A stretch of 64,000 nt of DNA from Propionibacteriales bacterium (GTDB lineage Bacteria > Actinomycetota > Actinomycetes > Propionibacteriales > Nocardioidaceae): contig JAPLCB010000004.1 of assembly GCA_026392455.1 (NCBI GenBank), positions 310,001 through 374,000 on the forward strand. The letters are read 5' to 3'. Under the pieces are notes generated by a model. The model saw only the letters and a list, made by a program, of their open reading frames with translations. It was not told the origin of the DNA and did not search any database. Below, one piece after another: positions 1-7,782 of the stretch. Positions within the stretch are counted from its first letter, which is position 1. Every line of letters starts with the position of its first letter. The position numbers and the translations under genes were made by a program.

Positions 1-171
1 ACGCTGACCGAGGCCGAGCTGATCGACTACGTGAAGTCGAAGGTCGCCCGCTACAAGGCGCCGTCCTCGGTGGAGTTCCGTGACGTGCTGGCGCGGACCG
101 CCACCGGCAAGCTGCAGAAGTTCAAGCTGCGGGAGCCGTACTGGGAGGGTCGGGACCGGCAGGTCAACTGA
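1..171 (+). CDS. Acyl-CoA synthetase (AMP-forming), C-terminal end
   Basis: Only the last 56 codons are inside the window; the gene starts upstream. The peptide has the shape of the C-terminal cap of ANL-superfamily acyl-CoA synthetases (FadD-like), which activate carboxylic acids to acyl-AMP and then acyl-CoA. Visible signatures are YKAP (residues 18-21 of the fragment) and RTATGKLQK, where Lys37 corresponds to the catalytic lysine of the adenylation step. The frame is open from base 1 and ends at a TGA at 169-171. Which acid it activates cannot be told from this piece. The next gene is convergent, 19 bp away. Confidence 0.82.
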   Translation, partial: TLTEAELIDYVKSKVARYKAPSSVEFRDVLARTATGKLQKFKLREPYWEGRDRQVN

Positions 172-190
172 CGGCCCCGACCTACGCCCC

Positions 191-958
191 TCAGGAGTAG
201 TGCTTGCGCAACTGGGTCGTCAGCTCGGTGAAAGGTTCGACTGAGCTGCGTCGGGCTGCCGCGTTGAGCGCGTCCCAGGGCCCCTCCTCGATGGACCCGC
301 TGACCACGGTGCCGTCGTTCTGCTCGAGGAGGAGTCCGAACGCGTGCGGTCGGAGCAGCTTCGCGCCGTCCGGGTACCCGGCATGGGGGACGAGGGTCCT
401 GATCTGGGGCGGTTGCTCGTACTGGAACACCCCGTCACCAGCGTCGCCGACGAACAGCACCCGGGTCCCGACCGGGACGGCGGTGCGGAGCTCGGCGAGG
501 CTGGTCACTGCGCTCTTCGCGCCCGGGTTCCGGAACGGGGTGCCGTCCGGGTTGACGAGTTCACCGCCACGTGGCCTGGTCACGTAGATGAAGCCATCCT
601 TGACCTGGGCAGAGCCTTTCCAGGCGGTGCGAACCTTGATCTTGAGTACGGCGGTGTAGAGACGTTCGTCGTAGTCGAGCATCACAGCACCGTCCGTCCA
701 GGAGACGACCTCACCCGAGACAACCGTCGGCATCTTGTCGGCAAGCTCCCCGATGGTCTTGCTGGTGTCTTGGGTCGATCCCTGGCCTCCACCGCGGAGT
801 AGGTCCCCGTCCACCGTCGGGCGCTCGACGCGCTGATCCGAGGAGCTCGCGGAGCTCCCAGAGGTTGAGCTTGGCGGACGAGCTGCGGGGTCGTCAGAGG
901 CACAAGCGCTCAGGGCGCCCAGGCAGATCACTGTCAGAAAGGTGGTGGTCATTTTCAT
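191..958 (-). CDS. Putative secreted lipoprotein of unknown function
   Basis: A 255-residue protein I do not recognise by family. The ATG at 958 is preferred over longer frames because a GAAAGGG ribosome binding site precedes it and because it creates a good lipoprotein signal: a basic/hydrophobic segment ending in the lipobox L16-S17-A18-C19, so Cys19 should be lipidated and the protein anchored outside the membrane. A Ser/Pro/Thr-rich linker follows, then a mixed globular domain from about residue 65. It lies 14 bp downstream of the metalloprotease gene on the same strand, so the two are probably cotranscribed. Function could relate to the protease (inhibitor, substrate or anchor), but that is only inference. 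Confidence 0.7.
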   Translation of the reverse strand: MKMTTTFLTVICLGALSACASDDPAARPPSSTSGSSASSSDQRVERPTVDGDLLRGGGQGSTQDTSKTIGELADKMPTVVSGEVVSWTDGAVMLDYDERLYTAVLKIKVRTAWKGSAQVKDGFIYVTRPRGGELVNPDGTPFRNPGAKSAVTSLAELRTAVPVGTRVLFVGDAGDGVFQYEQPPQIRTLVPHAGYPDGAKLLRPHAFGLLLEQNDGTVVSGSIEEGPWDALNAAARRSSVEPFTELTTQLRKHYS

Positions 959-972
959 CGTTCGATGCCCTT

Positions 973-1542
973 TCAGCTGAACCACGGATTGATGTGCACG
1001 GACTTGTGATGGGTGCCGTACTGGGTTTCCCACGCTGCGCCGGTGGGCGCGAACTTGTTCCGCATGCAGCTGTGGACGGTGTCGTTGCCCGGCAACGTCA
1101 GGTAGTGACTTACTCCGAGCGAATGACCCAGCTCGTGGCAGGAGACCTGTCGATACGTGGCGATCGGATGGGCGGTCCGGTCCATCACCTGTTTGGACAT
1201 CGTGATCCGCCAGTGGTCGCACCGCCCGTTCGGCCAGTACGCGAGGCATTGGGTGTACCCAGACAGCGTTGGGTCCGGCGTTGGTCCCTGCACCCACCGA
1301 ACGTCGGTGTGGGAGTCACAGGTCGCGTAGTACGCCGTGTCCACGACCGTCTGCTCTCGTAGCCGCGTCATAGCAGCGTCCAGGTACGACCTCAGGGTGG
1401 TGACGTTGTCGTAGCACCACGTGTGCAGCCCGGTGTCGGGCCGCCCGTCGATGAAGTCGGCATCTGCGGTTGCGGCGCTCGCCGGTCCCAGGACTAGACC
1501 GACGATCGCCAGCCCTCGGGCGGTCCGAAGTCGTGGGCGCAC
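973..1542 (-). CDS. Secreted zinc metalloprotease, metzincin-like
   Basis: A 189-residue protein with an N-terminal signal peptide (hydrophobic run around residues 10-25, cleavage likely after the Ala-rich stretch). The motif HELGHSLGVSH at residues 136-146 is the extended metzincin zinc site HExxHxxGxxH, and Met160 is placed as a possible Met-turn. Six cysteines (43, 75, 99, 108, 135, 159) remain in the mature part, suggesting up to three disulphides. The domain is short compared with most metzincins, so it is likely a minimal secreted protease. The GTG at 1542 follows a GGAGGG ribosome binding site. It is the first gene of a two-gene unit with the lipoprotein. Substrate unknown. Confidence 0.82.
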   Translation of the reverse strand: MRPRLRTARGLAIVGLVLGPASAATADADFIDGRPDTGLHTWCYDNVTTLRSYLDAAMTRLREQTVVDTAYYATCDSHTDVRWVQGPTPDPTLSGYTQCLAYWPNGRCDHWRITMSKQVMDRTAHPIATYRQVSCHELGHSLGVSHYLTLPGNDTVHSCMRNKFAPTGAAWETQYGTHHKSVHINPWFS

Positions 1543-1636
1543 GAAACCCTCCGTTCTGGTGGGCGCGGGATTGCGCCACGTCCGTAAGACCCGGCTCCGG
1601 CTCCCTGCTTGCGCGGTTTCCGGAACTTTCTGGCGC

Positions 1637-1642
1637 TAGCCT
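1637..1642 (+). promoter_or_regulatory. Candidate -10 element, leaderless nif3
   Basis: TAGCCT lies exactly 6 nt before the ATG at 1649 and no ribosome binding site is present, so transcription probably starts at the A of the start codon. No convincing -35 is visible. Confidence 0.55.
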
Positions 1643-1648
1643 TCGGGC

Positions 1649-2785
1649 ATGCGCCTGGAAGACGTCATCGCCCTGGTCGAGGGCTGGTACCCGCCGCACC
1701 GCGCGGAGGAGTGGGACGCGGTCGGGCTGGTCTGCGGTGACCCCGCGTCCGAGGTGCGCCGGATCCTGCTGGCGGTCGACCCGGTGCAGGCCGTCGCCGA
1801 CGAGGCGATCGCGCTGGGGGCGGACCTGGTGATCGTGCACCACCCGCTCTACCTGCGCGGCACGACCACAGTGGCTGCCAGCACGTCCAAGGGCAAGGTC
1901 GTCCACGACCTGATCCGGGCCGGCTGCGGGTTGCTCACCGCGCACACCAACGCCGACTCACCGACCGGCGGGGTGAGCGAGTCGATCGCCCTCGCGCTGG
2001 GGTTGCAGGGGATCCGGCCGCTGGACCCGGACCCAGGTGAACCCCGCGACAAGATCGTGGTCTTCGTGCCGACCGGCGACGCCGAACGGGTCCGCAGCGC
2101 GCTCACCGCTGCAGGCGCCGGCGCGATCGGCGACTACGACTCGGCCAGCTTCACCTCGTCCGGCGAAGGCCGCTTCCGGCCACTGCCCGGCGCGAACCCG
2201 GCGATCGGCGCGGTCGGCGAGCTCGAGGTCGTCGACGAGATCCGGATCGAGGTCGTCGCCGACCGGGGGGCCCGGTCGGCCGTCGTGGCTGCCCTGGTCG
2301 CGGCGCACCCGTACGAGGAACCGGCGTACGAGGTCATCGAGCTCGCTGCGCTCCCGGACCAGACCCGTGGCTCCGGACGGATCGGGCAGCTTGCGGCCCC
2401 CGTGTCGCTCCGTGAGTTCGCGGCGCTGGCTGCGGCGACCTTCCCGGCAATGGCGGGAGGTCTGCGGGTCGCGGGCGACCCCGACCGAACCGTCTCCACC
2501 GTCGCCCTGTGCGGGGGGTCGGGTGACTTCCTGCTCGGTGCGGCTCGACGGGCCGGGGCAGACGTGTACGTGACCTCCGACCTGCGCCACCACCCGGTGT
2601 CGGAGTCCCTCGAGGACTCGCTGCTGTCGGGCGGCCCGGCGCTGGTCGACGTCGCGCACTGGGCCGCCGAGTCGCTGTGGCTCCCGGTGCTCCGAGATCG
2701 TCTCCTGGCTGACGATAGGCTGCGGTCTGGTGCGTCCGTGCACGTGAGCACCATCAACACAGATCCCTGGACCTTCCGGGTCTGA
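1649..2785 (+). CDS. Nif3-like dinuclear metal centre protein
   Basis: A 378-residue Nif3/YbgI family protein (annotated in other genomes as GTP cyclohydrolase I type 2 homologue). The family forms toroidal hexamers with a di-metal site; its true reaction is unsettled. The metal-site signatures are visible: IVHHPLYLRG near residues 65-75, TAHTNADSP near 98-106, and the C-terminal VDVAHWAAE segment near 331-339. The middle inserted domain (about 125-240) is the PII-like insert typical of long actinobacterial versions. The gene begins a run with the zinc-ribbon and RNase HI-phosphatase genes, the same order I know from Mycobacterium, which suggests a conserved functional link. Confidence 0.9.
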   Translation: MRLEDVIALVEGWYPPHRAEEWDAVGLVCGDPASEVRRILLAVDPVQAVADEAIALGADLVIVHHPLYLRGTTTVAASTSKGKVVHDLIRAGCGLLTAHTNADSPTGGVSESIALALGLQGIRPLDPDPGEPRDKIVVFVPTGDAERVRSALTAAGAGAIGDYDSASFTSSGEGRFRPLPGANPAIGAVGELEVVDEIRIEVVADRGARSAVVAALVAAHPYEEPAYEVIELAALPDQTRGSGRIGQLAAPVSLREFAALAAATFPAMAGGLRVAGDPDRTVSTVALCGGSGDFLLGAARRAGADVYVTSDLRHHPVSESLEDSLLSGGPALVDVAHWAAESLWLPVLRDRLLADDRLRSGASVHVSTINTDPWTFRV

Positions 2786-2804
2786 CCTGCCGAGGAGCAC
2801 TCCG

Positions 2805-3548
2805 CTGAAAGCCGATCCGTCCGTCCAACTGAAACTCCTCGACGTTCAAGAGCTCGACGCCCGCCTGGACGTGCTGCGCCACCAGCTCGCGACCCTGCCC
2901 GAAGCGATCGCGCTGGCCGAGCTGACCCGAGGTCGCTCCGACGTCGACGATGCCGCCCGCGATGCCCGGATCGAGGTCGCCGACCTCACCGACGAGCAGA
3001 AGCGAGCCGACGCGGACGTGGAGCAGGTGAAGGCCCGGCGGGTCCGCGACCAGTCGATGATCGACTCCGGTTCGATCGGTGACCCCAAGGCCCTGCAGCG
3101 GATGCTCGGTGAGCTGGAGTCGCTGCAACGTCGGATCTCCGACCTGGAGGACGTCGAGCTCGACGTGATGGAACGCCTCGAAGCAGCCCAGAACGAGCTC
3201 GACAGCAGGATCGCCGCGCTGGCGAAGATCGACAGCGAGGCCGCGGCCCTCGAGGCCGCCCGCGCCGAGAAGTCCGCGGAACTGGCCGCCAAGGTCGAGG
3301 ACGTCACCGCGGAGCGCATCGCCGCCGCTGTCGGGATGCCCGAGGACCTGATGGCGCTCTACGAGAAGCTGCGCGTGGCCAAGGGTGGCGTGGGTGCCGC
3401 GGCCCTGCGTCGCAAGGAGTGCGAAGGCTGCCGGATCTCGATCAACGCCTCCGACCTCGCGGTGATCGCGGCGAAGCCGGTCGACGAGGTCGTCCGTTGC
3501 GAGGAGTGCGACCGGATCCTGGTGCGCACCAACGAGTCCGGAATCTGA
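2805..3548 (+). CDS. Zinc-ribbon coiled-coil protein (zf-RING_7 family), CTG start
   Basis: The reading frame has no ATG or GTG before the internal GTG at 2871, but homologues that I know begin with a short M-K-A-D-P segment. Here CTG-AAA-GCC-GAT-CCG at 2805 encodes exactly that, and a GAGGAG ribosome binding site sits at 2792-2797, 7 nt upstream. I therefore call a CTG start, giving 247 residues. A long heptad-rich coiled-coil hairpin (about residues 10-185) is followed by a C4 zinc ribbon with two CxxC pairs, ECEGC and RCEEC, near the C-terminus. It lies 19 bp after nif3 and 8 bp before the RNase HI gene. Probably a nucleic-acid or protein-binding adaptor; function not established. Confidence 0.88.
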   Translation: MKADPSVQLKLLDVQELDARLDVLRHQLATLPEAIALAELTRGRSDVDDAARDARIEVADLTDEQKRADADVEQVKARRVRDQSMIDSGSIGDPKALQRMLGELESLQRRISDLEDVELDVMERLEAAQNELDSRIAALAKIDSEAAALEAARAEKSAELAAKVEDVTAERIAAAVGMPEDLMALYEKLRVAKGGVGAAALRRKECEGCRISINASDLAVIAAKPVDEVVRCEECDRILVRTNESGI

Positions 3549-3556
3549 CGAACGCG

Positions 3557-4714
3557 GTGGCGGGAACGCACGTCGCTCGGGTCGTCATCGAGGCGGACGG
3601 TGGCTCCCGGGGCAACCCGGGACCGTCCGCCTACGGCGCGGTGCTCAAGAACGCCGAGGACGGTTCGGTCATCGCGGAGGTCGGCGAGACGATCGGCCCG
3701 GCGACCAACAACGTCGCCGAGTACCGGGGCCTGATCGCCGGCCTCGAGCTCGCCGCCGAGTTCGCCCCGGGGGCGGTGATCGAGGTCCGGATGGACTCGA
3801 AGCTCGTCGTCGAGCAGATGCTGGGGAACTGGAAGGTCAAGCACCCGTCGATGAAGCCGCTGGCCGAGCAGGCCAGCAGGTTGGCCCCGGCCGGCACCAC
3901 GTTCACCTGGGTGCCCCGCGAGCAGAACGGGCACGCCGACCGGCTGGCGAACGAGGCGCTGGACGGGCGGCCGACCTCGCCGGTCGCCGTCGCGGACCAG
4001 GCGCAGCCGGCAGCACCGTCCCAGGGCTGGGCGGGTCCCTCCGATCCGCCGACGACATTGGTCCTGGTCCGGCACGGCGTCACCGACCACACCACCCAGA
4101 AGCTCTTCTCCGGGGGCCTGGGCGGGGCGAACCCGGGGCTCAACGACGAGGGTCGGGCCCAGGTCCGGGCGACTGCCGACTGGTTGTCGCCCCTGGCCGG
4201 GGCGATCGACGCCTTGATCACCAGCCCGGTGCGTCGTACCCGCGAGTCGGCCGAGATCCTCGGCGAGGTCCTGGGGCACCCCGCCAAGGTCGAGGAGGGC
4301 ATCGCCGAGATGGAGTTCGGCGCCTGGGACGGGTTGTCCTTCGCGCAGATCGCCGAACGGCACCCCGACGACCTGGAGTCCTGGCTCGGTAGCCTCGACC
4401 ACCCGCCGCCGGGGGGTGAGTCGTTCCGCTCGGTCGCGGCGCGGGTCATCGAGGGACGTGACCGGATCATTGCCGCCCACACCGGGCAGACCGTGGTGGC
4501 CGTGAGCCACGTGACCCCGATCAAGACCCTGGTCGCGGACGCCCTCGGCGCGCCGCTGGACGCGCTCTACAAGATGGAGCTGTCGCCGGCCTCGGTCACC
4601 GTGATCTCGTACTACCGGGGGAACCCGCCGAAGTCGACCGGCGGGGAGGACCAGCTGCTGTCGAGCCTGCGGTTGTTCAACGCACGGCCGACAGATGCGC
4701 CGCTCGGACTCTGA
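3557..4714 (+). CDS. Bifunctional RNase HI / histidine phosphatase
   Basis: A 385-residue fusion. The N-terminal half (about 1-140) is RNase HI: EADGGSRGNPGP, NNVAEYRGL, MDSKLVVEQM and the REQNGHADRLAN stretch carry the acidic metal-binding residues that cut RNA in RNA-DNA hybrids. The C-terminal half (about 170-370) is a histidine phosphatase of the CobC/phosphoglycerate-mutase group, with the LVRHGVTDH phosphohistidine motif, TSPVRRTRESAE and the second catalytic histidine in SHVTPIK. The mycobacterial orthologue combines RNase H with alpha-ribazole phosphatase activity, relevant to cobalamin synthesis. The GTG at 3557, 8 bp after the zinc-ribbon stop, gives a start directly before the RNase fold; longer frames overlap the upstream gene. 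Confidence 0.92.
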   Translation: MAGTHVARVVIEADGGSRGNPGPSAYGAVLKNAEDGSVIAEVGETIGPATNNVAEYRGLIAGLELAAEFAPGAVIEVRMDSKLVVEQMLGNWKVKHPSMKPLAEQASRLAPAGTTFTWVPREQNGHADRLANEALDGRPTSPVAVADQAQPAAPSQGWAGPSDPPTTLVLVRHGVTDHTTQKLFSGGLGGANPGLNDEGRAQVRATADWLSPLAGAIDALITSPVRRTRESAEILGEVLGHPAKVEEGIAEMEFGAWDGLSFAQIAERHPDDLESWLGSLDHPPPGGESFRSVAARVIEGRDRIIAAHTGQTVVAVSHVTPIKTLVADALGAPLDALYKMELSPASVTVISYYRGNPPKSTGGEDQLLSSLRLFNARPTDAPLGL

Positions 4715-4726
4715 TTCCTTACTTTC

Positions 4727-4761
4727 TTGACGATCGTCGGCATGCAACTTAATTTGTAAGC
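4727..4761 (+). promoter_or_regulatory. Promoter of vapBC, leaderless
   Basis: TTGACG (4727-4732), 17 nt spacer, TAATTT (4750-4755), then 6 nt to the ATG at 4762. This is the best two-part promoter in the window and predicts a leaderless mRNA starting at the A of ATG. CATGC (4741-4745) and GCATG (4760-4764) flank the -10 as short inverted arms, a possible site for autoregulation by the antitoxin. Confidence 0.7.
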
Positions 4762-5007
4762 ATGAGTGTTGCGACGGTGACGAGCAAGGGTCAGATCACC
4801 ATCCCGAAGGACGTCCGGGACGAGCTGGGGCTCGAACCCGGGACGAAGGTTGACTTCGTCCGCGTGAGTGCGCGGGAGTTCCGGCTGCGCCCGAGGAACG
4901 TCGAGGTGGCGGATCTCTTCGGGATCCTGAAGTACGACGGCCCGCCGATCACGATCGAGGAGATGAACGAGGCGATCAGGGACGGTTGGGCGGGAATCGA
5001 GCGGTGA
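4762..5007 (+). CDS. vapB: AbrB/MazE-type antitoxin (VapB-like)
   Basis: An 81-residue protein. The first 45 residues are a SpoVT-AbrB swapped-hairpin DNA-binding domain (VTSKGQITIPKDVRDELGL then PGTKVDF). The C-terminal part (about 48-81) is the likely toxin-binding segment that masks the VapC active site. Its stop overlaps the GTG start of the next gene, the usual arrangement of VapBC operons, which keeps antitoxin and toxin synthesis coupled. Antitoxins of this type repress their own promoter, here overlapping the start codon. There is no ribosome binding site; the gene is probably translated from a leaderless message. Confidence 0.9.
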   Translation: MSVATVTSKGQITIPKDVRDELGLEPGTKVDFVRVSAREFRLRPRNVEVADLFGILKYDGPPITIEEMNEAIRDGWAGIER

Positions 5008-5396
5008 TCGGTCTCGACACCAATGTCCTGGTGAGGGCGTTGGCCAACGACGACCCCGAGCAGACCCGGTCAGCCCAGGCGATGCTGTCCGAGCTGTCCG
5101 AGGAGCGGCCGGGCTTCATCAGTCTCACCGTCATGACGGAGCTGGTCTGGGTCCTGCAGAAGGTGCTCAAGTTCGAAGCGGCGTCCGTGCACCGAGCAGT
5201 GGACGCGCTGATGGGCGCCTCGGCCTTCGAGATCGAGGACGGTGAGTCCGTGGGGGAGGCACTCGAGGCCGCGAGACGCGGCGCCGACTTCCCCGATGCT
5301 CTGATCGCAGCAACCCACCGGCTCTGCGGCGTCACCGACACGGTGACGTTCGACCGAGCAGCAGCGCGGCGGTTCGGTTGGCGGTTGTTGGCCTAG
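5004..5396 (+). CDS. vapC: PIN-domain toxin VapC
   Basis: A 130-residue PIN-domain ribonuclease. The acidic residues that bind Mg2+ are present: Asp5 (GLDTNVLV), Glu46 (MTELVW), Asp95/Asp98 (GADFPDALIA) and Asp117 (TFDRA). VapC toxins cleave specific tRNAs or rRNA and stop translation; the target of this one cannot be read from sequence. The GTG at 5004 overlaps the antitoxin TGA as GTGA, and an upstream in-frame ATG at 4986 lies inside vapB and is less likely. The stop codon shares CTAG with the stop of the convergent yaaA gene. Confidence 0.9.
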   Translation: MIGLDTNVLVRALANDDPEQTRSAQAMLSELSEERPGFISLTVMTELVWVLQKVLKFEAASVHRAVDALMGASAFEIEDGESVGEALEAARRGADFPDALIAATHRLCGVTDTVTFDRAAARRFGWRLLA

Positions 5397-6166
5397 AGCT
5401 CCCGCACGACCACGTCGAGCTGCTGACCGTACTTGCCGGGGGACCCGAGCTCGACCGTCCACCCCAGCGCGGTCAGGTGCTCGGCGAGCGCGGCCGGGGT
5501 GCGCGGTTTGCTGCCGTCCTCCAGCAGCGCCCGGACGATCCGGCCCTTGGTGGCCTTGTTGAAGTGGCTGACCACCTTGCGCTGGCCGTGGTGCTCGTGC
5601 AGGACCCGGACCGTCGCGACCTTGGCGGTGGCGGCGGGGCGCCAGAAGCCGGCGTACATCCCGGAGCGCAGGTCGATCACCAGGCCGGTGCCGGCGGCCG
5701 GGGAGAGGTGGGCGTCCAGGTGGTCACGCCAGTAGCTGCTGACGATGCCGATACCGGGGAGGTTGGTGTCGCCCGAGAGCCGGTAGGCGGGGATCGGGTC
5801 GCTGGGGCGGACCACGCCGAAGGCCGACGACATGGTCGCGAGCCAGCGGGTGGCGCGGCCCTTGGCGGAGCCTGCGAGCGTGCCGAGGCCGAGGGCGTCG
5901 TACAGGACCCCGGTGTAGATCCGGTCGGCCCGGGCGGCCGGTGCTTCCCGCAGACGGGTGTTGGCCAGCACGTGCTCGGCCTGGGTGGGGCCGAGTCCGA
6001 GCGTCTCGGCGGCGGCTTCGGGATCGTGGGCGCAGTGCTCGACCAGGGCATCGATCACGGCCTCGCGAGCCGGCGAGAGCCCGGGGAAGTCGAGGGCCTC
6101 GAGGTTCAACGGCTTGCCGCGGCGCGGGGCGGACTTGCCCTCGGACGGGGGCAGCAGGATCAACAC
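5393..6166 (-). CDS. yaaA: Peroxide stress protein YaaA (DUF328)
   Basis: A 257-residue member of the YaaA/UPF0246 family, which in E. coli lowers free intracellular iron during peroxide stress and binds DNA. The N-terminal LLPPSEGK signature (residues 4-11) is diagnostic and the length is standard. The GTG at 6166 starts the conserved M-L-I-L-L-P-P-S-E-G peptide exactly. There is no ribosome binding site; a TAGGCT -10 lies 6 nt upstream, so the gene is probably leaderless. It is convergent with vapC and the two coding regions overlap by 3-4 bp at a shared CTAG. Confidence 0.9.
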   Translation of the reverse strand: MLILLPPSEGKSAPRRGKPLNLEALDFPGLSPAREAVIDALVEHCAHDPEAAAETLGLGPTQAEHVLANTRLREAPAARADRIYTGVLYDALGLGTLAGSAKGRATRWLATMSSAFGVVRPSDPIPAYRLSGDTNLPGIGIVSSYWRDHLDAHLSPAAGTGLVIDLRSGMYAGFWRPAATAKVATVRVLHEHHGQRKVVSHFNKATKGRIVRALLEDGSKPRTPAALAEHLTALGWTVELGSPGKYGQQLDVVVREL

Positions 6167-6172
6167 GCGTGG

Positions 6173-6178
6173 AGCCTA
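6173..6178 (-). promoter_or_regulatory. Candidate -10 element, leaderless yaaA
   Basis: TAGGCT on the minus strand, 6 nt before the GTG at 6166; no Shine-Dalgarno sequence between. Confidence 0.5.
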
Positions 6179-6293
6179 GCGAGTGTCCGAGATTGCTCGT
6201 GACCGAGTGGGCGACAACGCGTTGACGAGCGCAGCGAGGAACATCGGGCAAGCATAGGGTGGGGCCGTCCGGTGGTCAGACGAGGGAGTCAAC

Positions 6294-7721
6294 GTGAGTA
6301 GTCGGGTCCTGCGGGTCCAGCATGCGGTGAGTGCGTTGGAGGAGGGCGTCCGCGCGATCCAGGCCGAGCAGGACCTGGTGGTCGAGTTCCCTGCCGAGGT
6401 CGAGGCCGAAGCAGCTGCGTCTGCCGCGGCACCGCGGTTGCCCTCGCTGGACCGTACCGACCTGCCGTTCGTCACGATCGATCCCGCCGGAGCGATGGAC
6501 CTCGACCAGGCGATGCACCTGGAACGCGACGGCACCGGTTTCGTCGTGCACTACGCGATCGCTGACGTCGGTGCGTTCGTGACTCCTGGTGGCGCCGTCG
6601 ACGTCGAGGCACGGCGCCGTGGCGAGTCGATGTACGGCGCCGACTCGAAGGTCCCGTTGCACCCCAAGGTCCTGTCCGAGGACGCGGCGTCGTTGCTGCC
6701 CGACCAGGTCCGGCCGGCCTTCCTCTGGACGATCAGGCTTGACGCCGACGGTGTCGAGACCGACGCCCACCTGGAGCGGGCGCTGGTCCGGTCGACGGCC
6801 CGGTTGGACTACGAGAGCGCCCAGCAACAGCTCGATGCCGGGACCGCGCCGCCGGTCCTGGAGCTCCTGCGCGAGGTCGGACGGCTCCGCCAGCGCCAGG
6901 AAGCCCTCCGTGGGGGAGTCAGCCTGCCGATGCCGGAGCAGGTGGTCGACTGTGCAGCCCCGACCTGGACGGTCGAGTTCCGCGACCTGCTCGACGTGGA
7001 GGACTGGAACGCCCAGATCTCGTTGCTCACCGGGTTCGCCGCGGCCTCGATGATGGTCTACGGAAGGGTTGGCATCCTGCGGACGTTGCCGCCGCCGGAG
7101 TCCGGAGCGGTGAAGCGGTTGCACCGGACGGCGCGCGCCCTGGGGATCGAGTGGCCCGCCGAGCAGGAGTACCCCGACTTCATCCGGGCCCTGGACCCGA
7201 ACAAGGCTGCCGACCTGGCGATGATCACGGCGTCCACGTCGCTGTTGCGCGGAGCCGGCTACGTCGGCTTCAACGGTGAGGTGCCGGCCCAGCCCTTGCA
7301 CGCGGCCCTGGCCTCGGAGTACGCCCACGTGACCGCACCGCTACGACGCCTGGTGGACCGGTTCGGGCTCGAGGTCTGTGCGGCCCTGTGCGCCGGAACG
7401 CCGGTCCCGGACTGGGTGCTGGCGGCCCTTCCCGGGCTGCCGGACACGATGCGTGAGTCCGGACGACGTGCGAACGCCTACGAGAACGCGATCGTGAACC
7501 TGATCGAGGCGTCGGTGCTGCAGGACAGGGTCGGTGAGAGCTTCACCGGGACGGTCGTGGAGATCGACCGCGAGGACCCCAGCTCCGGGGACCTCGTCGT
7601 CCGGGATCCCGCGGTCACCGCCGGCGTCGTCGGTACGGCGGCGCTCCCGCTGGGCGAGGAGGTCGCCGTGACGCTGACCGAGGCCGACCCGGTGGCTCGC
7701 CGGGTGCGGTTCAGCGCGTAG
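6294..7721 (+). CDS. RNB-domain ribonuclease (RNase II/R family)
   Basis: A 475-residue exoribonuclease of the RNB family. The catalytic region DPAGAMDLDQAM (about residues 63-74) supplies the Asp cluster that hydrolyses RNA 3' to 5'. The downstream RNB core contains the VTAPLRRLVDR segment near residue 345, with the conserved Arg that contacts the phosphate. It is much shorter than E. coli RNase II/R and seems to lack the N-terminal cold-shock domains and a full S1 domain, as in the compact actinobacterial versions. GTG at 6294 follows a CGAGGGAG ribosome binding site. It stands alone and converges on the transglutaminase operon. Confidence 0.9.
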   Translation: MSSRVLRVQHAVSALEEGVRAIQAEQDLVVEFPAEVEAEAAASAAAPRLPSLDRTDLPFVTIDPAGAMDLDQAMHLERDGTGFVVHYAIADVGAFVTPGGAVDVEARRRGESMYGADSKVPLHPKVLSEDAASLLPDQVRPAFLWTIRLDADGVETDAHLERALVRSTARLDYESAQQQLDAGTAPPVLELLREVGRLRQRQEALRGGVSLPMPEQVVDCAAPTWTVEFRDLLDVEDWNAQISLLTGFAAASMMVYGRVGILRTLPPPESGAVKRLHRTARALGIEWPAEQEYPDFIRALDPNKAADLAMITASTSLLRGAGYVGFNGEVPAQPLHAALASEYAHVTAPLRRLVDRFGLEVCAALCAGTPVPDWVLAALPGLPDTMRESGRRANAYENAIVNLIEASVLQDRVGESFTGTVVEIDREDPSSGDLVVRDPAVTAGVVGTAALPLGEEVAVTLTEADPVARRVRFSA

Positions 7722-7782
7722 GGCGCGGGTTCTCGACCCACGAGAGCGGCCGCACCTCAACCAGCAGGGGCGCCGTCCGGGC

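Noticed and set aside
4986-5003. ATG at 4986 as vapC start
   Set aside because: It lies inside the antitoxin gene and adds residues before the conserved GLDTN start; the GTGA overlap is the typical arrangement.
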